Shown: piece after piece, positions 6,152 to 13,096 of the stretch
Position numbering within the stretch: position 1 is the stretch's first letter
Layout: each line of letters opens with the position of its first letter
The notes under the pieces: generated by a model
What the model was told of the DNA's origin: nothing
What the model saw: only the letters and a program-made list of their open reading frames with translations
Databases searched by the model: none
Made by a program: the position numbers and the translations under genes
Source: Reyranella sp.
GTDB taxonomy: Bacteria; Pseudomonadota; Alphaproteobacteria; Reyranellales; Reyranellaceae
NCBI GenBank assembly: GCA_029946105.1
Contig: JAQSDW010000111.1
Location: 1-37,459 of the forward strand
Reading direction: 5' to 3'
DNA length: 37,459 nt

Positions 6152-8377
6152 ATGCAAACCGCGCCGCTTCTCAAGGATCTCGTGCTGGTCGGCGGCGGCC
6201 ATGCCCATGTCCATGTCCTGAAGAGCTTCGGCATGAAGCCGATGCCAGGTGTCCGCGTCACCCTGATCGGACGCGATATCGAGACGCCCTACTCCGGCAT
6301 GATCCCGGGCTTCGTCGCCGGCCACTATTCCTTCGATGAATGCCACATCGACCTTGCCCGTCTTGCTGCCTGGACCGGCACGCGCCTGATCCAGGCCGAA
6401 GCGGTCGGGCTCGATCGCGTCAATCGTCGGGTGCTGCTGAAGGACCGGCCTCCCGTCTCCTACGATCTCGTGTCGCTCGATGTCGGTGCCGCCCCCAGCC
6501 TCGATGCCATCCCCGGTGCTGCCGAGCATGCAACGCCGGTGAAGCCGATCGCCGAACTCGGCCGCCGCTGGCTCGCCTTCGTCGAGCGCATGAAAGGCCG
6601 GCGCGATCCCCTGCGCATCGCCGTGATCGGCGGTGGTGCGGGCGGCGTCGAACTGGCGCTAGCGATCGACCATCGCCTGCGCACGATCGCGGCCAGCGCG
6701 AAGATCGATATAGCGCTGATCACGCGCGGCGAAATCCTGGCCGGCAGCGCCGTCTCGGCGCGCCGGGCCATGCGCGCGATCCTGGCGCGCCGTGGCATCC
6801 GCCTGGTCGAGAACACGTCGACGACAGCGATCGAACAGGGTGTCGTGCGGCTCGAAACCGGCGAGCGGCTCGAGATCGATGATACCTTCGTCGTGACCGA
6901 GGCCAGCGCCTCCGATTGGTTCGCCGGCACGGGCCTCCCGCTCGACGATCGCGGCTTCTTCGCCGTCGAGCCGACGCTGCGCTCGACCGGCGACGATCGT
7001 GTCTTCGCGGTCGGCGATTGCGCCACCGTGCTGGCGCACCCGCGGCCCAAGGCCGGCGTGTTCGCGGTGCGCCAAGGCCCGCCGCTGGCCGACAACCTGC
7101 GGCGCACGCTGCTCGGACGAGAGCCGAGGCCCTTCACGCCGCAGAGCCGGTATCTTTCGATCATCGGCACCGGCGATGGCCGCGCAGTGGCAACGCGCGG
7201 GGCCTGGTCGGTCGAGGGCGCCTGGGTGTGGCGCTGGAAGGACTACATCGACCGCAAGTGGATGCGCATGTATCGCGAGCCGCCGGCCAAGCCGATGGAC
7301 ATGGGCGCGCGCACAACACCGCCTGATCCGGCGCTGGCCGACGCGGAAGCCAGGCGGCTGCTGGCCGACATCGGCATGCGCTGCGGCGGCTGCGGCGCCA
7401 AGGTCGGCGCCTCGGTGCTGGAGCGGGTGCTGGCACGACTCGGCCCGTCGCCCGGCTCCGGGATCGCGATCGGCCTCGATGCACCCGACGATGCGGCGAT
7501 GATCGAAGTGCCGGCCGGACAGGCGCTGGTGCAGTCGGTCGATTTCTTCCGCACCTTCCTCGACGATCCCTTCGTCTTCGGCGAGGTGGCGGCCGTCCAC
7601 GCGCTGGGCGACGTCTGGGCGATGGGCGCCCGACCGCACAGCGCGCTCGCCCTTGCAGTCGTTCCCGCCGCTGCCGAGCGTCTGATGGAAGAGGATCTCT
7701 TCCAGATGCTCTCGGGCGCGCGACGCGTACTCGATCGGGCAGGGTGTGCCCTGATCGGCGGCCATTCCGGCGAAGGCCCCGAAGCAGCGCTAGGCTTTTC
7801 GGTGAACGGCCTGGTCGATCCGGCGCGCGCGCTGCGCAAGGGCGGCCTCAGGCCAGGCGACAAGCTCGTGCTCACCAAGCCCCTCGGCACCGGTGTGATC
7901 TTCGCCGCCGCCATGCGCGGCGTGGCCCATGGCACCTGGATCGCGGCAGCACTCGCCTCGATGCGCCAGCCTTCGTCCGCCGCCGCCGAAGCCCTGGTCG
8001 CGGTCAGCGCGCACGCCTGCACCGACGTCACGGGCTTCGGCCTCGCCGGCCACCTCGCGGAGATGATTCGCGCCAGCGGTGCGATCTCGGTGGATCTCCG
8101 ACTCGACGCCCTGCCGGCGCTCGACGGTGCCGTCGAGTTGTTTGCGCAAGGCTTCGCCAGTTCGCTGCAGCCGGAGAACCTGCGCGCCCGTCACCTGATC
8201 GACGGCATGGAAGCTCACGCCCGCCATCCCAAGCTGGCCTTGCTGTTCGATCCGCAGACCGCCGGCGGACTGCTCGCCGCCATCCCATCGGACCGCGCGA
8301 CTCCGGACGGCGCCGTCGAGGTCGGCACGGTTCGTTCGCGCGACGCCAATGGTGCGGCGATCTATTTGGTCGGCTGA
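6152..8377 (+). CDS. selD: fused NADH dehydrogenase-like flavoprotein / selenide, water dikinase (SelD)
   Basis: This 741-residue two-domain protein starts at ATG 6152 behind TAGGAGTAGGG. Residues 1 to about 385 form a pyridine-nucleotide-disulfide oxidoreductase of the NDH-2 type: LVLVGGGHAHVHVL binds FAD, IAVIGGGAGGVELAL binds NAD(P)H, and VFAVGDCA is the second FAD motif. From about 405 a complete SelD domain follows, making selenophosphate from selenide and ATP. Its CGGCGAK motif supplies catalytic Cys414 and Lys417, encoded as ordinary Cys (TGC), not selenocysteine. GLDAPDDAA, ALGDVWAMGA and GGHSGEGPE match the ATP/metal-binding AIRS-type core, and TDVTGFGLAGH is conserved. Such fusions are known in alphaproteobacteria and cyanobacteria. 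The flavoprotein half may reduce selenium species for the kinase, which is inference. No selA, selB, selC or selU gene is present in the window. Confidence 0.92.
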   Translation: MQTAPLLKDLVLVGGGHAHVHVLKSFGMKPMPGVRVTLIGRDIETPYSGMIPGFVAGHYSFDECHIDLARLAAWTGTRLIQAEAVGLDRVNRRVLLKDRPPVSYDLVSLDVGAAPSLDAIPGAAEHATPVKPIAELGRRWLAFVERMKGRRDPLRIAVIGGGAGGVELALAIDHRLRTIAASAKIDIALITRGEILAGSAVSARRAMRAILARRGIRLVENTSTTAIEQGVVRLETGERLEIDDTFVVTEASASDWFAGTGLPLDDRGFFAVEPTLRSTGDDRVFAVGDCATVLAHPRPKAGVFAVRQGPPLADNLRRTLLGREPRPFTPQSRYLSIIGTGDGRAVATRGAWSVEGAWVWRWKDYIDRKWMRMYREPPAKPMDMGARTTPPDPALADAEARRLLADIGMRCGGCGAKVGASVLERVLARLGPSPGSGIAIGLDAPDDAAMIEVPAGQALVQSVDFFRTFLDDPFVFGEVAAVHALGDVWAMGARPHSALALAVVPAAAERLMEEDLFQMLSGARRVLDRAGCALIGGHSGEGPEAALGFSVNGLVDPARALRKGGLRPGDKLVLTKPLGTGVIFAAAMRGVAHGTWIAAALASMRQPSSAAAEALVAVSAHACTDVTGFGLAGHLAEMIRASGAISVDLRLDALPALDGAVELFAQGFASSLQPENLRARHLIDGMEAHARHPKLALLFDPQTAGGLLAAIPSDRATPDGAVEVGTVRSRDANGAAIYLVG

Positions 8378-8440
8378 ACTGCAACCACGAGTGGCCGGCG
8401 ACGTTTGCTGATGTCTACACCTCGGCAAACGGAGATCAGA

Positions 8441-8725
8441 ATGGCGAAGAGGGCAAAGAAGAAAAAGAGCTCGACGATTGCAGGCGCGGTACGCGGAGCG
8501 GTAGCCGGTCTCAAGAACTCCGTCGTCCGTGCCGAGATTGCCGTGGTCAGGGCGGGCAACAAGGCGGTCAAGGTCGTACAGCGTCGCGTCGACGCGGGCA
8601 TCCTGACGACCAAGAAGAAGGTTGTCGCCAAGGCGAAGAAGGCCGCCTCCAAGACCAAGAGCGCCGTCCGCAAGGCGGCAAAGAAGGTGACGAAGAAGGC
8701 GACGCCGCGCGCCAAGCGCCGCTAG
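8441..8725 (+). CDS. lysine/alanine-rich histone H1-like protein
   Basis: This 94-residue, extremely basic protein starts at ATG 8441 behind CGGAGATCAG; an in-frame ATG further upstream (8405) has no such signal. It opens MAKRAKKKKSSTIAG, has a short amphipathic middle (about 15-50), and ends in KKK/AKKA/KKAT repeats resembling the C-terminal tail of eukaryotic histone H1 and bacterial H1-like proteins (HC1/HC2, AlgP tails). Non-specific DNA or nucleoid binding is the reasonable expectation. Low complexity weakens homology claims. It sits alone between the selD fusion and an osmC-like gene. Confidence 0.65.
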   Translation: MAKRAKKKKSSTIAGAVRGAVAGLKNSVVRAEIAVVRAGNKAVKVVQRRVDAGILTTKKKVVAKAKKAASKTKSAVRKAAKKVTKKATPRAKRR

Positions 8726-8768
8726 ACTGATCCTTGCGCCCCCATGGGCGCATGGGATTGGAGACGGC

Positions 8769-9155
8769 ATGGCACACGCACGGGCGAGCATCGGGACGGT
8801 GGACTACGCCACCGCCATCACGGCCGGTCATCACAGGCTCACGGCCGACGAAGGCCCTGACCTGGGCGGCAAGGATGCGGGCCCGGCCCCCTACGATCTG
8901 CTGACGTCGGCGCTCGGCGCCTGCACGGTCATCACCTTGCGGATGTATGCCGAGCGCAAGCAGTGGCCGGTCACCGCCGTCCACGCCGACATCCACTTCG
9001 TGCGCGACGGCGACAAGCAGCGCATCGACCGCGTGCTCACCATCGAAGGCGCCGTCGACGAGGAGCAGAAGAAGCGCATGGCCGACATCGCCGAGCGCAC
9101 GCCCGTCACCCTCACCCTGAAGGGCGGGCTCGAGATCAGGACAAGGCTGGCCTAG
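8769..9155 (+). CDS. OsmC-family protein lacking the second cysteine
   Basis: This 128-residue OsmC/Ohr-superfamily protein has the core PYDLLTSALGACTVITLRMYAERK with Cys52. In classical Ohr/OsmC peroxidases a second Cys lies late in the protein. Here the equivalent segment is ERTPVTLTLKGG, with Thr111 where a Cys would be expected. It therefore belongs to the single-Cys OsmC subgroup, and a normal thiol-peroxidase disulfide cycle is not supported. The start ATG 8769 follows GGAGACGGC. The stop is nine bases from the stop of the convergent RraA-like gene. Confidence 0.85.
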   Translation: MAHARASIGTVDYATAITAGHHRLTADEGPDLGGKDAGPAPYDLLTSALGACTVITLRMYAERKQWPVTAVHADIHFVRDGDKQRIDRVLTIEGAVDEEQKKRMADIAERTPVTLTLKGGLEIRTRLA

Positions 9156-9164
9156 CGATTTCCC

Positions 9165-9878
9165 CTATTTCTGGCGCTTCTTCCATTCCTCGAAGTCGCG
9201 CTTGGCCTCTTCGCCCGCCACTGGGAACAGGCCCTTCAACGACCGGCCGCGCGCCACCTCGGCCTCGGCGAACTCCTCGTAGTGATAGGTGTTGAGCGCC
9301 TCCTCGGCCACCGCCTCGACGATCTCGGGGGGAATGACGAGGACGGCATCACGGTCGCCGACGACGATGTCTCCGGGATAGACGGCGACGCCGCCGCAGG
9401 CGATCGGCAGATTGAGATCGACCGGACGATGGGCAATCGGGCTGGGCGGCGAGGACGGCCGGCGGTGATAGGCCGGCAGACCGGTCTTGAAGACGCCGTC
9501 GGTGTCGCGAAAGCCGCCGTCGGTCACGATGCCGGCAGCACCTCGCGCCTTCAGCCGACCGATGTAGAGGTCGCCGGCTGACGCCGCGCGCGAATCGCCG
9601 CGTGAATCGATCATCAGCACATGGCCCGGCGGGCACTCTTCCATCGCCTGCGGCTGGACCATGCTGCGATTGGTCGAGGTCGGACCATCCTTGTCCTCGC
9701 GCGACGGAATGAAGCGCATGGTGAAGGCGATGCCGACCAGGCGCGGCTGTTCCGGGCGCATCGGCCAGACGTCATAGAGCGTCATGCTCTTGAGGCCGCG
9801 CCGGTTCAGCACGCCGGTCAGCGTCGACGTGCCGACGCGGGCCAGGGCCTCGCGCAGGTCGGGTGTGAGGACGGCCAT
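9165..9878 (-). CDS. RraA-family protein (RNase E regulator-like or aldolase/decarboxylase-like)
   Basis: This 237-residue protein of the RraA/HMG-aldolase fold starts at ATG 9878 behind GAGGGAGAGATCG. An in-frame start at 9947 would add 23 basic residues without a ribosome-binding site. Conserved blocks are STLTGVLNRRG (near residue 20), VLMIDSRGDSRAASAGD (about 85-101), GAAGIVTDGGFRDTD (about 113-127) and YPGDIVVGDRDAVLVIPPE (about 168-186). The family includes true RraA inhibitors of RNase E and class II 4-hydroxy-4-methyl-2-oxoglutarate/oxaloacetate lyases. The sequence alone does not decide between them, though the length (true RraA is about 160) favours the metabolic enzyme group. The gene diverges from cinA, whose ATG is 84 bases away. 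Confidence 0.8.
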   Translation of the reverse strand: MAVLTPDLREALARVGTSTLTGVLNRRGLKSMTLYDVWPMRPEQPRLVGIAFTMRFIPSREDKDGPTSTNRSMVQPQAMEECPPGHVLMIDSRGDSRAASAGDLYIGRLKARGAAGIVTDGGFRDTDGVFKTGLPAYHRRPSSPPSPIAHRPVDLNLPIACGGVAVYPGDIVVGDRDAVLVIPPEIVEAVAEEALNTYHYEEFAEAEVARGRSLKGLFPVAGEEAKRDFEEWKKRQK

Positions 9879-9961
9879 TCGATCTCTCCCTCGGATCTTC
9901 TTGATGGCAAGGTTAGCGGGTCGCGTTCGCTTTCGCACCTTCGACACGCCATAATTGCCAG

Positions 9962-11206
9962 ATGAAAATCGAAATCCTCTGCACCGGCGACGAAATCCTG
10001 ACCGGCAAGACCATCAACACCAATTACAGTCACATGGCCCGACGACTCGCCGATGTCGGGCTGGACGTGCATTGGGGCACGACCGTCGGCGACGACCGCG
10101 TGAGCCTGCTCGAAGCGTTCCGCCAGGCAGGCGAACGCGCCGATGCGGTGATCGTGAATGGCGGTCTCGGCCCCACGGTCGACGACCTCTCCCAGGAGGT
10201 GGCCGCCGAGGCCTGCGGCGTGCCGCTGGTGCTGAGCGACTACTGGATGGAGCGCATGACCCAGTCCTACGCGCGGCGTGGACGGGTGATGCCGGCCAAC
10301 AACAAGAAGCAGGCGATGCTGCCGGAGAACGCCGAGTTCATCGACAATCCGATCGGCACGGCCTGCGGCTTCGCCGTGACCATCGGCCGCGCGCGTTTCC
10401 TGTTCACGCCGGGCGTGCCGCGCGAGATGCGCCGCATGCTGGACGAACAGGTGATCCCCCGCCTGCTGGCGTTGAGCGGCATCAGGGGCGTAACGAAGCT
10501 CAAGCGTTTCCACACTTTCGGCATCGGCGAGTCGCGTGCCGACGAGATGCTGGGCAACATCGAAGCTTTTAAGCAGGAAGGCGGCATCAAACTCGGCTTC
10601 CAGGCGCACTATCCGCAGCTCGAGACCAAGCTCGCCGTGCGCGGCAACGACGAGGCCGATCTCGCGGCGCGCCTGGATCCGGTCGAGGCCGAGGTCCGCA
10701 AGCGGCTGGGCAATTTCATCGTCGCCGAGGACGAGCAGACGCTCGGAGGCGTGATCCTGGAAAGCCTGACCGCGGGCGGCCACACGCTGGCGACCGCTGA
10801 GATGTTCACCTCGGGAAACATCGCCGCCCGGCTGGCACCTCTGCCCGGCGCCGAGAAGATCTTCAAGCGCGGCATGGTGGCGCGAGATCCCATCGAGCTT
10901 GGGCTGGCCGGCGAAGTCTCCGCGGAAGCGGCCGCAGCGATTGCCGAGGACCAGCGCGTGGCGAGCGGCGCCAGCCATGCGCTCACCGTTCTCATGCAGC
11001 TCGACGAGGGTGCGGACCGGCCCGACTTCGGCGCGACCATCTGCATCGGCATCGCCGATGCCAAGGGGACCGTCTCGCGCCAGGCCCGCCTGATCGGCGG
11101 CCGGGACTGGGTGCGCGTCGGTGCGGCCGAACTCGGACTCGACTGCCTGCGCCGTCACCTGCTCGGCCTGCCCGTCGACGAGCGCATCGATTTCGAAAGA
11201 CGCTAA
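9962..11206 (+). CDS. cinA: CinA-like protein with degraded deamidase domain
   Basis: This is a full-length (414-residue) CinA architecture. The N-terminal MoaB/MogA-like domain (1 to about 170) is well conserved: CTGDEILTGKTINTN, TTVGDDR, and NGGLGPTVDD, matching the ADP-ribose pyrophosphatase/molybdopterin-binding fold. The C-terminal domain corresponds to PncC, NMN amidohydrolase, whose active-site motif is normally T-A-E-S-C-T-G-G. Here the equivalent is LATAEMFTSGNIAARL (about 275-290), so the catalytic Ser and following Cys are replaced by Met-Phe. The usual G-G-V-V-x-Y segment is also altered to KRGMVARDP. NMN deamidase activity is therefore unlikely, while the rest of the fold appears retained. 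A 7-bp hairpin starts immediately after the stop. Confidence 0.85.
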   Translation: MKIEILCTGDEILTGKTINTNYSHMARRLADVGLDVHWGTTVGDDRVSLLEAFRQAGERADAVIVNGGLGPTVDDLSQEVAAEACGVPLVLSDYWMERMTQSYARRGRVMPANNKKQAMLPENAEFIDNPIGTACGFAVTIGRARFLFTPGVPREMRRMLDEQVIPRLLALSGIRGVTKLKRFHTFGIGESRADEMLGNIEAFKQEGGIKLGFQAHYPQLETKLAVRGNDEADLAARLDPVEAEVRKRLGNFIVAEDEQTLGGVILESLTAGGHTLATAEMFTSGNIAARLAPLPGAEKIFKRGMVARDPIELGLAGEVSAEAAAAIAEDQRVASGASHALTVLMQLDEGADRPDFGATICIGIADAKGTVSRQARLIGGRDWVRVGAAELGLDCLRRHLLGLPVDERIDFERR

Positions 11207-11225
11207 CTCTCCGCACGCCGGAGAG
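11207..11225 (+). other. hairpin immediately after the cinA stop
   Basis: CTCTCCG (11207-11213) pairs with CGGAGAG (11219-11225) around a CACGC loop. No U-tract follows (CCGTTGTG), so it may protect the 3' end or weakly terminate cinA transcription. Confidence 0.45.
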
Positions 11226-11240
11226 CCGTTGTGCTGATCG

Positions 11241-11381
11241 TGTCACACGCGCACATGTCACACCAAGTTGTGACATTTTCTGTGACATGCACATGCCCGG
11301 AGTCCGGGCCGAGCCCGGAGTCACGGGCTTTTTACGACGTCGTTTCTTCTTCTCGTGTCACAGCCCGGCGCGCCTGTGACA
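11241..11381. repeat. array of six TGTCACA/TGTGACA heptamers
   Basis: TGTCACA occurs at 11241, 11256 and 11356. Its complement TGTGACA occurs at 11269, 11281 and 11375. ATGTCACA (11255-11262) and TGTGACAT (11269-11276) form a perfect dyad with a 6-base spacer. TGTCACAG (11356-11363) and CTGTGACA (11374-11381) form another with a 10-base spacer. The copies at 11256 and 11281 can also pair, allowing alternative hairpins. Clustered regulator-binding sites or a structured leader RNA are both possible. Confidence 0.5.
11312..11333 (+). terminator. intrinsic terminator candidate
   Basis: AGCCCG (11312-11317) pairs with CGGGCT (11324-11329) around GAGTCA and runs into TTTTT (11329-11333). A second hairpin (CCCGG/CCGGG) lies just before it. 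It would end plus-strand transcripts from cinA, or a short leader RNA starting in the heptamer array. Confidence 0.55.
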
Positions 11382-11507
11382 GGCAGCGCGATGCGTCCGT
11401 TCCGACGTGTGTCATGCCGACGTTATCGGTGCTCGGTTGGGACGGGCTTTTAACCGGACTCAGTCGGCCTGGCGTGACGCACCATCCGAGGCAAGCTCCA
11501 CCCTCCG

Positions 11508-11526
11508 CTCGAGTGTCGAACTCGAG
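11508..11526. other. perfect 7-bp stem hairpin/dyad
   Basis: CTCGAGT (11508-11514) and ACTCGAG (11520-11526) are inverted around GTCGA. No T-run follows, so it is either a protein-binding dyad or RNA structure in the leader region. Confidence 0.35.
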
Positions 11527-11616
11527 GCGTGTCAAACCTGCGGCGTGCGCGGGCGGGTCTTGCTTATGTAGTTGATCTGGCGCGATCCAACCGCCAGCCT
11601 GCCGGAAGCGATAGCA

Positions 11617-11645
11617 TTGTTCTGCTGAACCTGCAACTTTATACC
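11617..11645 (+). promoter_or_regulatory. sigma70-like promoter candidate for the nitroreductase gene
   Basis: TTGTTC (11617-11622) and TATACC (11640-11645) are separated by 17 bases. It lies about 110 bases before the start codon, in the AT-richer part of the intergenic region. The Fur-like palindrome lies downstream of the predicted transcription start, compatible with repression by roadblock. Confidence 0.4.
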
Positions 11646-11690
11646 GCTCAAATCTGCGTGAAGGAATGCTGGCAGTGCAAGCACATGATA

Positions 11691-11709
11691 GCGAATGACA
11701 ATCATTCGC
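11691..11709. promoter_or_regulatory. Fur-box-like 19-bp palindrome
   Basis: GCGAATGACAATCATTCGC is a perfect 8-3-8 dyad. Aligned without gaps to the classical enterobacterial Fur consensus (GATAATGATAATCATTATC), 14 of 19 positions agree, including the AATGA-x-AATCATT core. It ends 47 bases before the nitroreductase ATG. A Fur-family metalloregulator (Fur/Mur, less likely Zur) is the natural candidate. The alphaproteobacterial consensus differs from the enterobacterial one, so the exact regulator is inference. Confidence 0.5.
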
Positions 11710-11756
11710 ATCTAGACTACTCTCCTCTCAAAGCTGGTCGAAGGAAAGGAACCCCG

Positions 11757-12401
11757 ATGAGCAACGCAAGCGCGGCGCGGAACGCCTTTGCTGCGGCAAC
11801 CGCCGAGCAACGCAATCGCCTGCGCACCCTGGATCTTCTGATATCCCGCCGGTCGACGGGCGCACTCACCGAACCCGCGCCACAAGCAGCCGAACTCGAC
11901 CTGATCCTCGAGGCCGGCCTGCACGTACCGGATCACGGCCGGCTACGGCCCTGGCGTTTCGTTCTGATCCGTGGCGAGGCCCGGACCGCCTTCGGCGAGT
12001 GCCTGGCGGACGCCGTCAAGGCCCGCGACCGCGCAGCACCTCCCGCCCTCCTCGACCGCTATCAGGCATGGACGCTGCGGAATTCCCTGCTGATCGCCGT
12101 CGGCGTCCGCATCCGCTCCGGCCATCCTGTCCCGGAGGTCGAGCAGGTGCTGTCGACCGGCGCCGCCGCGATGAACATGCTGAATGCGATTCACCTGCTG
12201 GGCTATGCCGGGATCTGGGTGACCGGCGCCAATGCCTACGATGCCCGGGTGAACGAGGCTCTTGGCTTCCGGGCGCCGAACAAGCTGGTCGGCTTTCTCG
12301 CTGTCGGCACGCCGGTCAATGTCCCCGAGCCGGTGCCGGCTTCGCAGCGGCCAGACCGGTCGGCACATGTCTTCGAATGGAGCGCGCCAACAGCGGGATG
12401 A
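11757..12401 (+). CDS. YdjA-like nitroreductase-family protein
   Basis: This 214-residue FMN-dependent nitroreductase-fold protein starts at ATG 11757, with AAGGAAAGGAA in front. The frame is open further upstream but has no second signal and the family begins here. Key blocks are LLISRRSTGAL (about 27-37, FMN phosphate binding), LHVPDHGRLRPWRF (about 57-70, the YdjA/TM1586-type motif) and the late GYAGIWVTGANAYD (about 155-168). It is distinct from bluB, which faces it with 59 bases between the stops. It would reduce quinones or nitroaromatics with NAD(P)H, but the physiological substrate is unknown. The Fur-like box suggests metal-responsive expression. Whether it has any tie to the B12 locus is unclear; adjacency is the only hint. 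Confidence 0.85.
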   Translation: MSNASAARNAFAAATAEQRNRLRTLDLLISRRSTGALTEPAPQAAELDLILEAGLHVPDHGRLRPWRFVLIRGEARTAFGECLADAVKARDRAAPPALLDRYQAWTLRNSLLIAVGVRIRSGHPVPEVEQVLSTGAAAMNMLNAIHLLGYAGIWVTGANAYDARVNEALGFRAPNKLVGFLAVGTPVNVPEPVPASQRPDRSAHVFEWSAPTAG

Positions 12402-12460
12402 TATGAGGTCCGTTCGTCATCCAGACGCGCCGCTGCGATCGGGCGTTCATGGGAGCGCGC

Positions 12461-13096
12461 CTACCGCACGAACGTCACCGCCTCGGCGTTGGTGCGCTGC
12501 TCCCAGTGGTGACGCTCCAGCTCCGGGTCTAGATGTTCCTCGGCCGGAACGCCGAGGCAGAGATAGGCGACGAGGCTCCAGCCTTTCGGCACATCGAGCA
12601 CGCGAGTCACCGCCGCCGGATCCAGGATAGAAACCCAACCCATGCCGATGCCGTCGGCACGAGCGGCAAGCCACAGGGTCTGGATCGCGGCCACCACCGA
12701 ATAGTGCAGCGTCTCCGGCATGGTCTGCTGGCCGAGGCCGCTGCCGGTGTGCGTCGTGTCGTCGGAGAACACCGCGAGATGGACCGGCGCCTCCTTGAGG
12801 CCCGCAAGCTTCAGGCCAGCGTAGATCGCCTGCTTCTCGCCGGCATAGCCGGCAAGGGCCTTCTCGTTGGCCTCGGTAAAGCTCGCCACGACAGCGGCGC
12901 GCCGCTCCGGCGAGACGACATGTACGAACCGCCAGGGCTGGCTGAGCCCGACCGATGGCGCGTGGCTCGCGACCTCGAGCAACGCATCGATGCGCGCCGA
13001 TTCCACGGGATCGGGGCGAAAGCGCCGAACGTCGCGCCGCCACAGGACGAGTTCGCGAAACCGCTCCCGGAACGCTGCATCGAAAGTCGGAGTCAC
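12461..13096 (-). CDS. bluB: 5,6-dimethylbenzimidazole synthase BluB
   Basis: This 211-residue BluB uses O2 to cleave reduced FMN into 5,6-dimethylbenzimidazole, the lower ligand of B12. Diagnostic blocks are LWRRDVRRFRPDPV (about 17-30), HAPSVGLSQPWRFVHV (about 46-61), GLGQQTMPETL (about 121-131) and a C-terminal GIGMGWVSIL (about 149-158). These distinguish it from general nitroreductases. The start is GTG at 13096 behind GGGGGCAGAC; it overlaps the cobB TGA as GTGA, so it is the last gene of a translationally coupled run. A BluB in the operon indicates the organism makes its own lower ligand and grows with oxygen. The activating phosphoribosyltransferase CobU is not in the window. Confidence 0.95.
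   Translation of the reverse strand: MTPTFDAAFRERFRELVLWRRDVRRFRPDPVESARIDALLEVASHAPSVGLSQPWRFVHVVSPERRAAVVASFTEANEKALAGYAGEKQAIYAGLKLAGLKEAPVHLAVFSDDTTHTGSGLGQQTMPETLHYSVVAAIQTLWLAARADGIGMGWVSILDPAAVTRVLDVPKGWSLVAYLCLGVPAEEHLDPELERHHWEQRTNAEAVTFVR

Larger units (their letters stand above)
11207..11756. other. 550-bp gene-free region rich in repeats and hairpins
   Basis: No reading frame here has protein-like composition with a ribosome-binding site. A 114-codon open frame on the plus strand (11231-11575) reads as serine/arginine-rich noise across the hairpins. The region instead holds the TGTCACA/TGTGACA array, an intrinsic-terminator candidate, a CTCGAGT/ACTCGAG hairpin (11508-11526), a sigma70-like promoter and a Fur-like palindrome. 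Its right part (about 11600-11756) is clearly more AT-rich than the surroundings, as expected for a promoter region. Confidence 0.6.

Noticed and set aside
11231-11575. 114-codon open frame in the 550-bp intergenic region
   Set aside because: It runs through hairpins and repeats, has serine/arginine-rich low-complexity translation and no ribosome-binding site.
11757-13096. Two BluB paralogues facing each other
   Set aside because: Only the minus-strand gene has the BluB motifs; the plus-strand gene has the PDHGRLRPWRF motif of YdjA-type nitroreductases.
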